Assembly (NCBI RefSeq): GCF_025989185.1
Contig: NZ_JAPDNT010000004.1
Coordinates: 1 to 64,000 of the forward strand
Direction: 5' to 3'
DNA length: 64,000 nucleotides
Source: Limobrevibacterium gyesilva
GTDB taxonomy: Bacteria > Pseudomonadota > Alphaproteobacteria > Acetobacterales > Acetobacteraceae
In this document: one piece after another, positions 22,426 through 29,798 of the stretch
How the letters are laid out: every line of letters begins with the position of its first letter
Numbering within the stretch: position 1 is the stretch's first letter
The notes under the pieces: model-generated
What the model saw: only the letters and a program-made list of their open reading frames with translations
Told to the model about the DNA's origin: nothing
Databases searched by the model: none
Translations under genes and position numbers: made by a program

Positions 22426-22463
22426 TCAACTTGTGAGTTGATTATCAACTGAAGAGTTGATAA
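22426..22463. promoter_or_regulatory. Tandem dyad operator in front of the ArsR-type gene
   Basis: Two palindromes lie head to tail. TCAACT-N4-AGTTGA spans 22426-22441 and TTATCAACT-N4-AGTTGATAA spans 22442-22463. The core TCAACT/AGTTGA is the same, and the centres are 19 bp apart. The second dyad ends 8 bases before the ATG of the regulator, so binding would block its own promoter or translation start. It is an AT-rich patch in GC-rich DNA. Confidence 0.75.
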
Positions 22464-22471
22464 TAAGCCGC

Positions 22472-22912
22472 ATGTCAGGAAGCCTCGCATTGGTTCAGCC
22501 GGTCGATGCGCCGCAGGATCCGCAAAGCGCGCTGCTCGACCGCGTGTTCTTCGCCCTGTCCGATCCGGTGCGGCGCGACATCCTGGTGCGGCTCGACGCG
22601 GGGCCGCAGCTTGTCTCGGAACTTGCCGCGCCGTTCGACATCTCGTTGCAGGCGGTGTCGCGGCATATCCAGGTGCTCGTGCGTGCGGGCCTGGTGCGCC
22701 AGGAACGAACCGGCCGCATCAGCCGGTGCAGCCTCGATGCCGGGCCGGTGTTCGCCGCGGCGGTCTGGATCAACCGCTACAGCAAGTACTGGCAGGAGCA
22801 GTTCGACATGCTGGCGGCGGCACTGACGCAGATCGAGGAACGGCGATCCGCCCCGGCGGCGCCGGCCAGGCCGCGCAAGCGCCCCGGGGGGAAGCCGAAA
22901 GGAGCCGGTTGA
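22472..22912 (+). CDS. ArsR/SmtB-type winged-helix regulator
   Basis: This 146-residue winged-helix protein has the recognition helix in LAAPFDISLQAVSRHIQVLVRAGL near residues 45-70 and the wing RQERTGRISRCSL. It lacks the ELCVCDL cysteine motif of metal-sensing ArsR proteins, so it belongs to the SdpR-like, non-metal group. The Lys/Arg/Pro-rich tail (RPRKRPGGKPKGAG) may be disordered. The ATG at 22472 follows a tandem dyad by 8 bases. An upstream in-frame TTG lies inside the dyad and is less likely. It precedes the DUF899 genes by 32 bases and probably autoregulates that operon. Confidence 0.85.
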   Translation: MSGSLALVQPVDAPQDPQSALLDRVFFALSDPVRRDILVRLDAGPQLVSELAAPFDISLQAVSRHIQVLVRAGLVRQERTGRISRCSLDAGPVFAAAVWINRYSKYWQEQFDMLAAALTQIEERRSAPAAPARPRKRPGGKPKGAG

Positions 22913-22944
22913 GAAGCGGCCAATGCCTGAGAGGAGACCATGCA

Positions 22945-23652
22945 ATGCAGAACCACGATATCGTGTCGCGCGACGACTGGATCGACGCCCGCAAGGAGTT
23001 GCTTGCCAGGGAAAAGGAGTTCACGCGCCTGCGCGACCAGCTCAGCCAGCAGCGACGCGACCTGCCCTGGGTGCGGGTGGAAAAGCCCTATGAGTTCGAG
23101 GGGCCGGAGGGCAGGCTAAGCCTGCCGGAGCTGTTCGCGGGGCGGCACCAGCTTATTGTCTATCACTTCATGTTCGATCCCACATGGGACGCAGGCTGCA
23201 AGAGCTGCTCGTTCTGGGCCGACAACTTCAACGGCATCGTCGTGCACCTCAATCACCGCGACGTGTCGATGGTGGCGGTGTCGCTGGCGCCGTTCGCCCA
23301 GCTCGAGGCGTATCGCCGGCGCATGGGATGGAGCTTCAAGTGGGTCTCCTCCGCCGGCAGCGACTTCAACTGCGACTACCACGTGTCGTTCACGCCGGAA
23401 GAGCGCGCGAGCGGGCAGATCACCTACAATTACCGCAAGCGCCAGCCATTCCCTTCGGAAGCCCCCGGCATCAGCGTGTTCTACCGCGACGACGACGGCG
23501 GGGTGTTCCACACCTATTCCTGCTACGAGCGCGGGCTCGATATGCTGAACGGCGCCTATCACTATCTCGATCTGGTGCCGAAGGGACGGGACGAGGCGGC
23601 GCTGAAATTCCATTCGGACTGGCTGCGCCGCCATGACGAATACGCCGACTGA
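22945..23652 (+). CDS. DUF899 family thioredoxin-like protein
   Basis: This 235-residue protein matches the DUF899 (AhpC/TSA-like thioredoxin fold) family. It has an N-terminal amphipathic helix (DDWIDARKELLAREKEFTRLRDQLS), PWVRVEKPYEFEGPEG, a CxxC-type site in GCKSCSFWADNFNG near residue 90 and the closing YHYLDLVPKGRDE. The family is thought to be redox-active, but its substrate is unknown. It is controlled with the ArsR-type gene just upstream. Its TGA stop lies inside the first stem of the dispersed two-hairpin repeat (23651-23815). Confidence 0.85.
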   Translation: MQNHDIVSRDDWIDARKELLAREKEFTRLRDQLSQQRRDLPWVRVEKPYEFEGPEGRLSLPELFAGRHQLIVYHFMFDPTWDAGCKSCSFWADNFNGIVVHLNHRDVSMVAVSLAPFAQLEAYRRRMGWSFKWVSSAGSDFNCDYHVSFTPEERASGQITYNYRKRQPFPSEAPGISVFYRDDDGGVFHTYSCYERGLDMLNGAYHYLDLVPKGRDEAALKFHSDWLRRHDEYAD

Positions 23653-23815
23653 TACCGATGGCCCTTGACGATGACCCTTCCATCGTCAAGGACCGTTGGT
23701 ATCGCGCGCCGATCCGCTTGCGGCACGCAAGCGCGTGCCTGTCGCGGGCTTGGTGGGCGGCGGCGTGCAAAATAACGACTCGTACCAGCGGTCATTCTTC
23801 ATGGCCGCTGGTATG
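23651..23815. repeat. Two-hairpin dispersed repeat, copy 1
   Basis: Hairpin 1 has 23-base arms 23651-23673 and 23681-23703 with a 7-base loop. Compared with copy 2 its arms carry changes that are mostly tolerated as G-T pairs. Hairpin 2 (23783-23813) has 12-base arms starting TACCAGCGG and a 7-base loop. Between them a conserved stretch (GGTGGGCGGCGGCG then GCAAAATAACGA) is shared with copy 2 at 47930-48056. Copy 1 has about 38 extra bases in the middle, which form a further small hairpin (CGCTTGC / GCAAGCG). The outer ends, CTGATACC and the reverse complement of GGTATGAG, are imperfect terminal inverted repeats, as in MITE or REP-pair elements. Confidence 0.9.
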
Positions 23816-23837
23816 AGACCGGCCGAGGATCGGAGCA

Positions 23838-24410
23838 ATGATGGACAAGGACACGGCCTCGACGCTGGCCGCTTATCGCCGCGAGCTCGCAGAGCTGCAC
23901 ACGAAGATTCGCGCCGTGCAGGCGGCCGCCGGCCCCGAGGAGGTGCAGGATTACGGCTTCGCGACCGGGGACGGCCCGGTGCGCCTGTCCGCCCTGTTCG
24001 GCGCCAGGGACGACCTGATCGTGATCCACAACATGGGCGTGGGCTGCGCCTACTGCACGTTGTGGGCCGACGGCTTCAACGGCGTCTATCACCACCTTGC
24101 CAGCCGTGCGGCATTCGTCGTCTCCAGCCCCGATGCGCCGGCCGTGCAGGCGCGGTTCGCTGCCGGCCGGGGCTGGCGCTTTCCCATGGTGAGCCACGCC
24201 GGCAGCAGCTTCGCCGAAGACATGGGATACCGCGCGGAGAACGGCGGCTGGCTGCCCGGCGTTTCGGTGTTCCGGCGCGAGCAGGGGCGGATCGTTCGGG
24301 TCTCCAACGCAAGGTTCAGCCCGGGCGATGATTTCTGCATCCTCTGGCACGTCTTCGACCTGCTGCCGGGCGGAGCGGCCGGCTGGAAGCCGCAGCTCAA
24401 CCAGGCGTGA
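23838..24410 (+). CDS. DUF899 family thioredoxin-like protein, second paralogue
   Basis: This 190-residue shorter DUF899 relative has ELAELHTKIRAVQAA at the start, the CxxC site GVGCAYCTLWADGFNG near residue 72, a central VSHAGSSFAEDMGY and the end CILWHVFDLLPGG. It is homologous to the gene at 22945 but diverged, so this is an old duplication or two subfamilies kept together. The start is ATGATG. The second ATG (23841) is better spaced from GGAG at 23832. The dispersed repeat separates it from the first DUF899 gene. Confidence 0.8.
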   Translation: MMDKDTASTLAAYRRELAELHTKIRAVQAAAGPEEVQDYGFATGDGPVRLSALFGARDDLIVIHNMGVGCAYCTLWADGFNGVYHHLASRAAFVVSSPDAPAVQARFAAGRGWRFPMVSHAGSSFAEDMGYRAENGGWLPGVSVFRREQGRIVRVSNARFSPGDDFCILWHVFDLLPGGAAGWKPQLNQA

Positions 24411-24508
24411 TCGCCGCCGCCGGCAGAAAAATGTCCTGCGGCCGCGAATAAAACGCGGGGCCTGCCGGTCTTCCTTGCATCGACACACGCATTGCAAGGG
24501 GATCGGAC

Positions 24509-25453
24509 ATGGACGACACCACGCGCACGACCAATGGCACGGACCGCCGAGGCCTGCTGACATGCATGCTGTGGGCGGGCACCGGCGTCATCTGGACCGT
24601 AGCGGGCGGCATTCCCCGCTCCGGCCTGCTGGGCAGCGCCCAGGCGGCAACGCCGTCCGGCGGATTTTCGTTCGCGCAGATCAGCGACAGCCATATCGGC
24701 TTCGCGCGCGATCCCAACACCGACACGCCTGCCACCCTGGCGGCCGCAGTCGCGCAGGTGAAGGCGATGGCGCCGGCGCTGATCTTGCACACCGGCGACG
24801 TGAGCCATCTGTCCAGGCCCGCCGAGTTCGACACCGCCGAGAAGATCCTTGGCGCCAGCGGCATCGAGACGCATTACGTGCCCGGCGAGCACGACATGCT
24901 GGAGGACGGCGGCACGCCGTTCATCGAACGCTTCCAGAAGCGCCACACGCCGGGACAGCCAGGCGGCGCCTTCTACAGCTTCGACCAGCAGGGCATTCAC
25001 TTCGTCGGGCTCAACAACGTGACCGATCTGAAGGCCGGGGGCCTGGGCAATCTCGGCGAGGCGCAACTGGCGTGGCTGGAGCGCGACCTGAAGCAGCGGT
25101 CGGACAGCACGCCGATCGTGGTGTTCGCGCATATCCCGCTGTGGACCGTCTACGCGGATTGGGGCTGGGGCACCGACGACGGCGCGCGCGCATTGGCGCT
25201 GCTGAAACGCTTCGGCTCCGTCACGGTGCTGAACGGGCATATCCATCAGGTGATGCAGAAAGTTGAGGGCAACGTGGCCTTCCACACCGCCCGCTCCACC
25301 GCGTTTCCACAGCCCGCGCCCGGAACCGCACCGGGCCCGGGGCCGATGAAGGTCGAGGCCGGCCGCCTGCGTTCGGTGCTGGGCGTGGCCAGCATCGCCT
25401 ATGTGCCCGGCCGGTCGGACCTGGCCATCGTCGACTCGCCGCTGGGCGCGTGA
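24509..25453 (+). CDS. Exported metallophosphoesterase (calcineurin-like)
   Basis: This 314-residue protein starts with a twin-arginine-like signal (TDRRGLL followed by a hydrophobic stretch, SAQA/A). Metal-binding motifs in order are QISDSHIGF (DxH), HTGDVSHL (GD), PGEHDML (in place of the usual GNHD/E), FAHIPLW and NGHIHQVM (GHxH). The Glu for Asn exchange in the third motif is a feature to note. The substrate is unknown. It is the first gene of a unit with a cupredoxin, an ECF sigma and an anti-sigma. An AT-rich GAATAAAA patch at 24446-24453 in the leader might be part of an ECF promoter. Confidence 0.85.
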   Translation: MDDTTRTTNGTDRRGLLTCMLWAGTGVIWTVAGGIPRSGLLGSAQAATPSGGFSFAQISDSHIGFARDPNTDTPATLAAAVAQVKAMAPALILHTGDVSHLSRPAEFDTAEKILGASGIETHYVPGEHDMLEDGGTPFIERFQKRHTPGQPGGAFYSFDQQGIHFVGLNNVTDLKAGGLGNLGEAQLAWLERDLKQRSDSTPIVVFAHIPLWTVYADWGWGTDDGARALALLKRFGSVTVLNGHIHQVMQKVEGNVAFHTARSTAFPQPAPGTAPGPGPMKVEAGRLRSVLGVASIAYVPGRSDLAIVDSPLGA

Positions 25454-25464
25454 GGAGACCCCCG

Positions 25465-25794
25465 ATGCAGCGCCGCGCCCTGCTTCTGTCGGCTCTCGTG
25501 CCCGTCGCCGCTTTGTCGCTCCCGCGCGCCGCTCGCGCGGCGGATACGGAGGTCACCATCGACAACTTCACCTTCTCCCCGGCGCTGGTGACGGTGTCGG
25601 CGGGCACCCGCCTCATCTGGACCAACCGCGACGACATTCCGCACATGGTGGTGAGCGCCTTGCGCCCGCCCGCGTTCAAGTCGAAGGTGCTGGATACCGA
25701 CGACGCCTTTGCGATGGTCTTCGACACCCCCGGTACCTACAGCTATTTCTGCGGATTGCATCCGCACATGCAGGGAATGGTCGTGGTGACATGA
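25465..25794 (+). CDS. Exported cupredoxin (plastocyanin/amicyanin-like)
   Basis: This 109-residue type 1 copper protein has a signal peptide beginning MQRRALLLSALVP (Tat-like) and cleaved near ARA/ADTEV. The mature domain has TIDNFTFSPALVTVSAGTRL, the first Cu ligand in NRDDIPHMV and the ligand loop YFCGLHPHMQGMV (Cys, His, Met). It should be a small periplasmic electron carrier or copper binder. The ATG at 25465 has GAGGAG upstream; an in-frame GTG overlaps the previous stop. It lies in the operon with the metallophosphoesterase and ECF sigma genes. Confidence 0.9.
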   Translation: MQRRALLLSALVPVAALSLPRAARAADTEVTIDNFTFSPALVTVSAGTRLIWTNRDDIPHMVVSALRPPAFKSKVLDTDDAFAMVFDTPGTYSYFCGLHPHMQGMVVVT

Positions 25795-25840
25795 GGCCCG
25801 ACATGGCGCGCGCGCACGCAAGCCGTGCGCGCAGCGGGCG

Positions 25841-26365
25841 ATGAACGAGGCGGAATTCGCGCGTGTCGCCCTGCCGCATCTGGACGCCGCCTATACGCTC
25901 GCGCGCTGGCTGTTGCGCGATCCCGTGGCGGCCGAGGATGTCGTGCAGGACGCCATGCTGCGGGCGCTGACCTATTTCGCGGGGTTTCGCGGCACCAATG
26001 CGCGGGCGTGGCTGCTGCAGATCGTGCGCAACACCGCCTATGCCCGCATGGCGCAGCGCCGCGGCGTGCAGGAGGAACCGCTGGACCCCGACGGCAAGCA
26101 CGAGCATTTGGCCGATCCCGGCGGTGACCCGGAGGCGGCGCTGCAAGGCGCGGAGGTGGTTTCCGCCTTGCACCGCGCGCTGGCCGCGCTGCCGGCGGAA
26201 CTGCGCGAATGCGTGGTGCTGCGCGAGCTTGAGGAGATGTCGTACCGCGACATCGCCCGGGTGACCGGCGTGCCCGCCGGGACGGTGATGTCGCGCCTGT
26301 TCCGGGCCCGGCAGATGCTGTTGCGCATCGGCCGGGATGCCGGCGCGAAGGAGAGAACGGCATGA
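25841..26365 (+). CDS. ECF-family RNA polymerase sigma factor
   Basis: This 174-residue sigma-70 group IV protein has region 2 (VAAEDVVQDAMLRALTYF, ARAWLLQIVRNTAYARM) and region 4 (LPAELRECVVLRELEEMSYRDIARVTGVPAGTVMSRLFRAR). Its stop overlaps the anti-sigma ATG (ATGA). The operon (metallophosphoesterase, cupredoxin, sigma, anti-sigma) suggests a cell-envelope, copper or oxidative signal and probably autoregulation. The inducing signal is not visible in the sequence. Confidence 0.93.
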   Translation: MNEAEFARVALPHLDAAYTLARWLLRDPVAAEDVVQDAMLRALTYFAGFRGTNARAWLLQIVRNTAYARMAQRRGVQEEPLDPDGKHEHLADPGGDPEAALQGAEVVSALHRALAALPAELRECVVLRELEEMSYRDIARVTGVPAGTVMSRLFRARQMLLRIGRDAGAKERTA

Positions 26366-27147
26366 CCGACGCCACCGCTTCCTTCCCGCCTGCCGGCGTG
26401 CCGCCCGCGTGCGAGGAGATGCAACTGCTGATCCAGGCCGACCTGGACGGCGAACTGGATGCGGCGGCTACCGCGGTGCTCGCGGCCCATCTTCGCGACT
26501 GCGCCGGTTGCGCGGCCCTCCAGCGCGAGCTGGCGAACCTGTCCGGCCGGTTGCACGCGGAACTGCGCCCCGAGGCCGCGCCGGCTTCGCTGCGGCGTGC
26601 GCTGGAGGCGCGGCTCGCACCCGCCGCTGCGGCGCCGCCCGCGCCCGGCGGCTTCCGCCGCCGGCTGGCGCCGCTGCTGTCCTTCGGCGCCGGTGCCGCC
26701 ATCGCCGCGTCGCTGGCGCTGATGCTGCCGCGGACCGGGGCCGACCCGGATGGCGAGCTGGTCGCCGGCCATATCCGCGCCTTGCAACCTGGCCATTTGA
26801 CCGACGTCGCCTCGTCCGACCAGCATACGGTGAAGCCGTGGTTCGACGGGCGGATCGACTATGCGCCGCCGGTCATGGATTTCGTGGCCCAGGGATTCCC
26901 GCTGGTGGGGGGACGGCTGGACTATATCGGCGGGCGGCCGGTGGCGGCACTCGTGTACCGGCGCGACAAGCATCCGATCGACCTGTTCGTGTGGCCGTCA
27001 CAAGGCAGCGCCGAGCCGGTGATGGACACACGCAACGGCTACAACGTCCTGCGCTGGGCCCGGGACGGAATGGCGTTCCGCGCGGTGTCCGACCTCAACG
27101 CCAAGGAGCTGGCGGATTTCGCCCGGCTGTGGCAGGGCGCATCCTAG
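26362..27147 (+). CDS. Membrane anti-sigma factor with N-terminal zinc-finger-like domain
   Basis: This 261-residue protein has an anti-sigma domain at the N-terminus (CEEMQLLIQADLDGELD, HLRDCAGCAALQ with the HxxxCxxC motif). One transmembrane helix follows near residues 105-125 (LLSFGAGAAIAASLALMLP). The extracytoplasmic domain of about 135 residues has DQHTVKPWFDGRIDYAPPV and GRLDYIGGRPVAALVYRR. It would hold the ECF sigma at the membrane until the periplasmic part senses a signal. The start overlaps the sigma stop by four bases. Confidence 0.92.
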   Translation: MTDATASFPPAGVPPACEEMQLLIQADLDGELDAAATAVLAAHLRDCAGCAALQRELANLSGRLHAELRPEAAPASLRRALEARLAPAAAAPPAPGGFRRRLAPLLSFGAGAAIAASLALMLPRTGADPDGELVAGHIRALQPGHLTDVASSDQHTVKPWFDGRIDYAPPVMDFVAQGFPLVGGRLDYIGGRPVAALVYRRDKHPIDLFVWPSQGSAEPVMDTRNGYNVLRWARDGMAFRAVSDLNAKELADFARLWQGAS

Positions 27148-27175
27148 GGGCGTTGGCCGGGGCGAGCGTACTGGT

Positions 27176-27187
27176 AGCTAACTCGTT
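27176..27187. promoter_or_regulatory. Candidate TetR operator, site 1
   Basis: The 12-mer AGCTAACTCGTT lies 15 bases upstream of the TetR GTG in an AT-richer patch. It matches AACTATCTGGTT at 28935-28946 in the pcaH promoter gap at 9 of 12 positions. A motif shared between a regulator and its neighbouring operon is what a common operator would look like. Confidence 0.3.
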
Positions 27188-27201
27188 CGTCCATTAGGAT
27201 C

Positions 27202-27969
27202 GTGCCCCCATGCACCTCATTGAAGGATGGCGGGACATTGCCGTTGACCACGAGGGCCGATGCGGAGAAGCCGGCGCGCAAGCCCGACCCGGAGCGCACG
27301 AAGCAGGACATCCTGGCGGTGGCGCGCGCGGAGTTCGTCGAGCACGGGCTGAGCGGGGCGCGCGTGGACGCGATCGCGGCGCGCACGCGCACCACGAAGC
27401 GGATGATCTACTACTATTTCGGCAGCAAGGAGGGCCTCTACCTCGCCGTGCTGGAGCAGGCCTACGCCGACATCCGCGCGATCGAGCAGACACTCGACCT
27501 CAAGAGCCTGCCTCCCGCCCAGGCGATCCGCCGCATGGTCGAGTTCACGTTCGACTACCAGGAGTCGCATCCCGACTTCATCCGTCTCGTGAGCATCGAG
27601 AACATCCATCACGGCAAGCATCTCGCCCGCTCCGACAGCATCCGCCAGCTCAACGAGGCCGTCATCGAGGTGGTGACGGAGATCCTCGACAGGGGCAAGC
27701 GCGAGGGCGTCTTCTGCGCCGAGGTGGACCCGGTGGACGTGCACATGCTGATCAGCGCGTTCTGCTTCTTCCGGGTGTCCAACCGCTACACGTTCGGCTT
27801 GCTGTTCGGGCGCGACCTGTCATCTGCGGCGTTGCGCGCGCGGCACAAGCGGATGATCGCCGATGCGGTCATCCGCCTGCTGGCGCCGGACCCGGCGGGG
27901 CCGGAAGCCGGGCCGACCGCCCGCGCACCAATGCGCCGATCCCGCTCCGCCGCATCGCCTGGCCCGTGA
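27202..27969 (+). CDS. TetR family transcriptional regulator of the protocatechuate cluster
   Basis: This protein of up to 255 residues has a TetR helix-turn-helix (LAVARAEFVEHGLSGARVDAIAARTRTTKRMIYYYFGSKEGLY, split over residues 35-80) and a ligand-binding all-helical domain with FTFDYQESHPDFIRLVSIEN. The listed start is GTG at 27202. TTG at 27238 is also possible, as the first 12 residues look non-native. The C-terminal tail is Pro/Arg rich. It is convergent with the dehydrogenase gene and close to pcaHG, so aromatic catabolism is the likely target. Most pca clusters use LysR or IclR regulators, so a TetR here is less usual. Confidence 0.85.
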   Translation: MPPCTSLKDGGTLPLTTRADAEKPARKPDPERTKQDILAVARAEFVEHGLSGARVDAIAARTRTTKRMIYYYFGSKEGLYLAVLEQAYADIRAIEQTLDLKSLPPAQAIRRMVEFTFDYQESHPDFIRLVSIENIHHGKHLARSDSIRQLNEAVIEVVTEILDRGKREGVFCAEVDPVDVHMLISAFCFFRVSNRYTFGLLFGRDLSSAALRARHKRMIADAVIRLLAPDPAGPEAGPTARAPMRRSRSAASPGP

Positions 27970-27996
27970 AGCGGGCCACGGCATGCGGGGCGCCGG

Positions 27997-28875
27997 TCAG
28001 GCGGCGTTCCCGGCCATCGTGCCAAGCTCCACGAAATGGCGGAGCATGCGTTCGGCGTCGGGTTTGATGCCGGTGAACAGGCGAAACGCTTCGACGGCCT
28101 GGAACACTGCCATGCCGCCGCCGTCCAATGTGCGGCAGCCGAGCGCGCGTGCGGTGCGAAGCAGCTCGGTTTCCATCGGGAAATACACGATCTCCGCCAC
28201 CCATAGCGCCGGGCGCAGCAATTCCGCCGGCAGCGGCAGGCCGGGGTATTTCGCCATGCCCACGGGTGTGGTGTTGACGAGGCCATCCGCCTGCGCCACT
28301 GCGGCGGCCAGGTCGGTGCCGACCACGGCCCGGCCGTCGCCGAAGCGGGCGCATAATCCGTCGGCCACGGATCGAGCGCGGCCCGGCTCCACGTCCACGA
28401 TAGTGAGCTGGCGGGCGCCGAGGGTCAGCAGCGCATGCGCCACCGCGGAGCCGGCGCCGCCGGCGCCAAGCTGCACCACGCGGTCCAGCCGCGCGTCGGG
28501 CAGCCCGCGGCGGAAGCCTTCCGCGAAGCCGAACCAGTCCGTGTTGTGGCCGATCCGCTTGCCGTCGCGCAGCACGACCGTGTTGACCGCGCCGAGTGCG
28601 CGCGCATCGTCCGACAGATCGTCGAGCAACGCGATGACGGCCTGCTTGCAGGGATGGGTGACGTTCACGCCGGCGAAGCCCATGCGCTGGGCCGCAAGCA
28701 GCAACGCCGGCAGCACCTCGGCGCCGACGCCGAGCGTTTCCAGGTCGATCAGCTTGTAGATGTAGCGCAGCCCCTGCGCGTCGCCTTCGCGCTCATGCAT
28801 CGGCGGCGTGCGGGAGGCCTGGATGCCGGCGCCGATCAGGCCAGTCAGGACGGCGGGGCGATCGCTGTATCGCAT
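27997..28875 (-). CDS. Shikimate/quinate dehydrogenase (AroE family)
   Basis: This 292-residue AroE-like protein has the catalytic Lys in GVNVTHPCKQAV near residue 72, NTDWFGFAEGF, dinucleotide motif LGAGGAGSAVAHALL near residue 140 and VNTTPVGM. After the second strand it reads IVDVEPGRAR rather than the NRT motif that binds the NADP phosphate, which suggests NAD preference as in catabolic quinate/shikimate dehydrogenases. Its place next to pcaHG, divergent across a 193-bp gap, fits quinate or shikimate oxidation towards protocatechuate. The needed dehydratases are not in this window. Confidence 0.85.
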   Translation of the reverse strand: MRYSDRPAVLTGLIGAGIQASRTPPMHEREGDAQGLRYIYKLIDLETLGVGAEVLPALLLAAQRMGFAGVNVTHPCKQAVIALLDDLSDDARALGAVNTVVLRDGKRIGHNTDWFGFAEGFRRGLPDARLDRVVQLGAGGAGSAVAHALLTLGARQLTIVDVEPGRARSVADGLCARFGDGRAVVGTDLAAAVAQADGLVNTTPVGMAKYPGLPLPAELLRPALWVAEIVYFPMETELLRTARALGCRTLDGGGMAVFQAVEAFRLFTGIKPDAERMLRHFVELGTMAGNAA

Positions 28876-28934
28876 TGGCTGTGGCTCCCACGGAGCTGGA
28901 TTTCGGCTTGCGCCGTCCGGCGGGATCGTTTATG

Positions 28935-28946
28935 AACTATCTGGTT
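28935..28946. promoter_or_regulatory. Candidate TetR operator, site 2, in the divergent pcaH gap
   Basis: It lies in an AT-rich patch (28927-28968) between the dehydrogenase and pcaH. It is part of an imperfect inverted repeat GAACTATC-TG-GTTACTTC (28934-28951) and matches the 12-mer in front of the TetR gene at 9 of 12 bases. Confidence 0.35.
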
Positions 28947-29068
28947 ACTTCACGTCAATACGCAATTGCCCGGCTGCTGCTCCGCATCGCCGCCAATCGC
29001 TCTCATCCTCTCGGCCAACGGCGCGATCCGGATCGGCACGGAAACCCGAGGGAGAGGGAGGCGCGTCA

Positions 29069-29794
29069 GTGAGCGAAACCTATCGCCGCGTGGCCGACGA
29101 GCACACGCCGTTCCGGGATCTGGTCCCGAACACCCAGCCCGACAACAACGCGCCGGAATACGGCAGCACGCACAAGCGGCACCCGAAGCAACCCGGCCTG
29201 CGCACCCCGCAGACCGTCACCGAGATCGCCGGGCCGCGCTTCTCGCCGTCGCACTACCCGGCGGTGATCGACCTCTCCCGGTCCGGTGGGCACGAGGCCA
29301 TGGGCGAGCGGATCGTCGTTCACGGCCGGGTGCTGGACGAGGACGGCCGCCCGGTGCCGGACACGATGGTCGAGATCTGGCAGGCCAACGCGGCCGGCCG
29401 CTACAACCATCCGAACGACGTGCACGACGCGCCGCTCGATCCGCATTTCAAGGGCGAGGGCCGCGTCTTCACCGATGCCGGCGGCTGGTACCAGTTCACC
29501 ACGATCAAGCCGGGCGCCTATCCCTGGCGCAACCACTTCAACGCCTGGCGGCCCAACCACATCCACTACTCGCTGTTCGGGCCCGGCTTCGCGACGCGGC
29601 TGATCACCCAGATGTATTTCCCCGGCGATCCGCTGCTGGCGCTGGACCCGATCTTCAATACCGTCGCCGACGAGCATGCCCGCGCGCGCCTGATCGCGAA
29701 GTTCGACATCGAGGTCACGCGGCCCGAATGGGCACTGGGCTACCGGTTCGACTTCGTGCTGCGCGGCCGCGACACCACCATCGTGCAGGAGTGA
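29069..29794 (+). CDS. pcaH: Protocatechuate 3,4-dioxygenase beta subunit
   Basis: This 241-residue intradiol dioxygenase subunit carries the Fe(III) site. It has HGRVLDEDGRPVPDTMVEIWQ split over the beta core, then the ligand segment AYPWRNHFNAWRPNHIHYSLFG, which holds two Tyr/His ligand positions including the HIH pair. PcaHG opens protocatechuate to 3-carboxy-cis,cis-muconate. The GTG start (29069) follows GGGAGAGGGAGG, a strong ribosome site. pcaG follows after 4 bases. Confidence 0.96.
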   Translation: MSETYRRVADEHTPFRDLVPNTQPDNNAPEYGSTHKRHPKQPGLRTPQTVTEIAGPRFSPSHYPAVIDLSRSGGHEAMGERIVVHGRVLDEDGRPVPDTMVEIWQANAAGRYNHPNDVHDAPLDPHFKGEGRVFTDAGGWYQFTTIKPGAYPWRNHFNAWRPNHIHYSLFGPGFATRLITQMYFPGDPLLALDPIFNTVADEHARARLIAKFDIEVTRPEWALGYRFDFVLRGRDTTIVQE

Positions 29795-29798
29795 GGCG

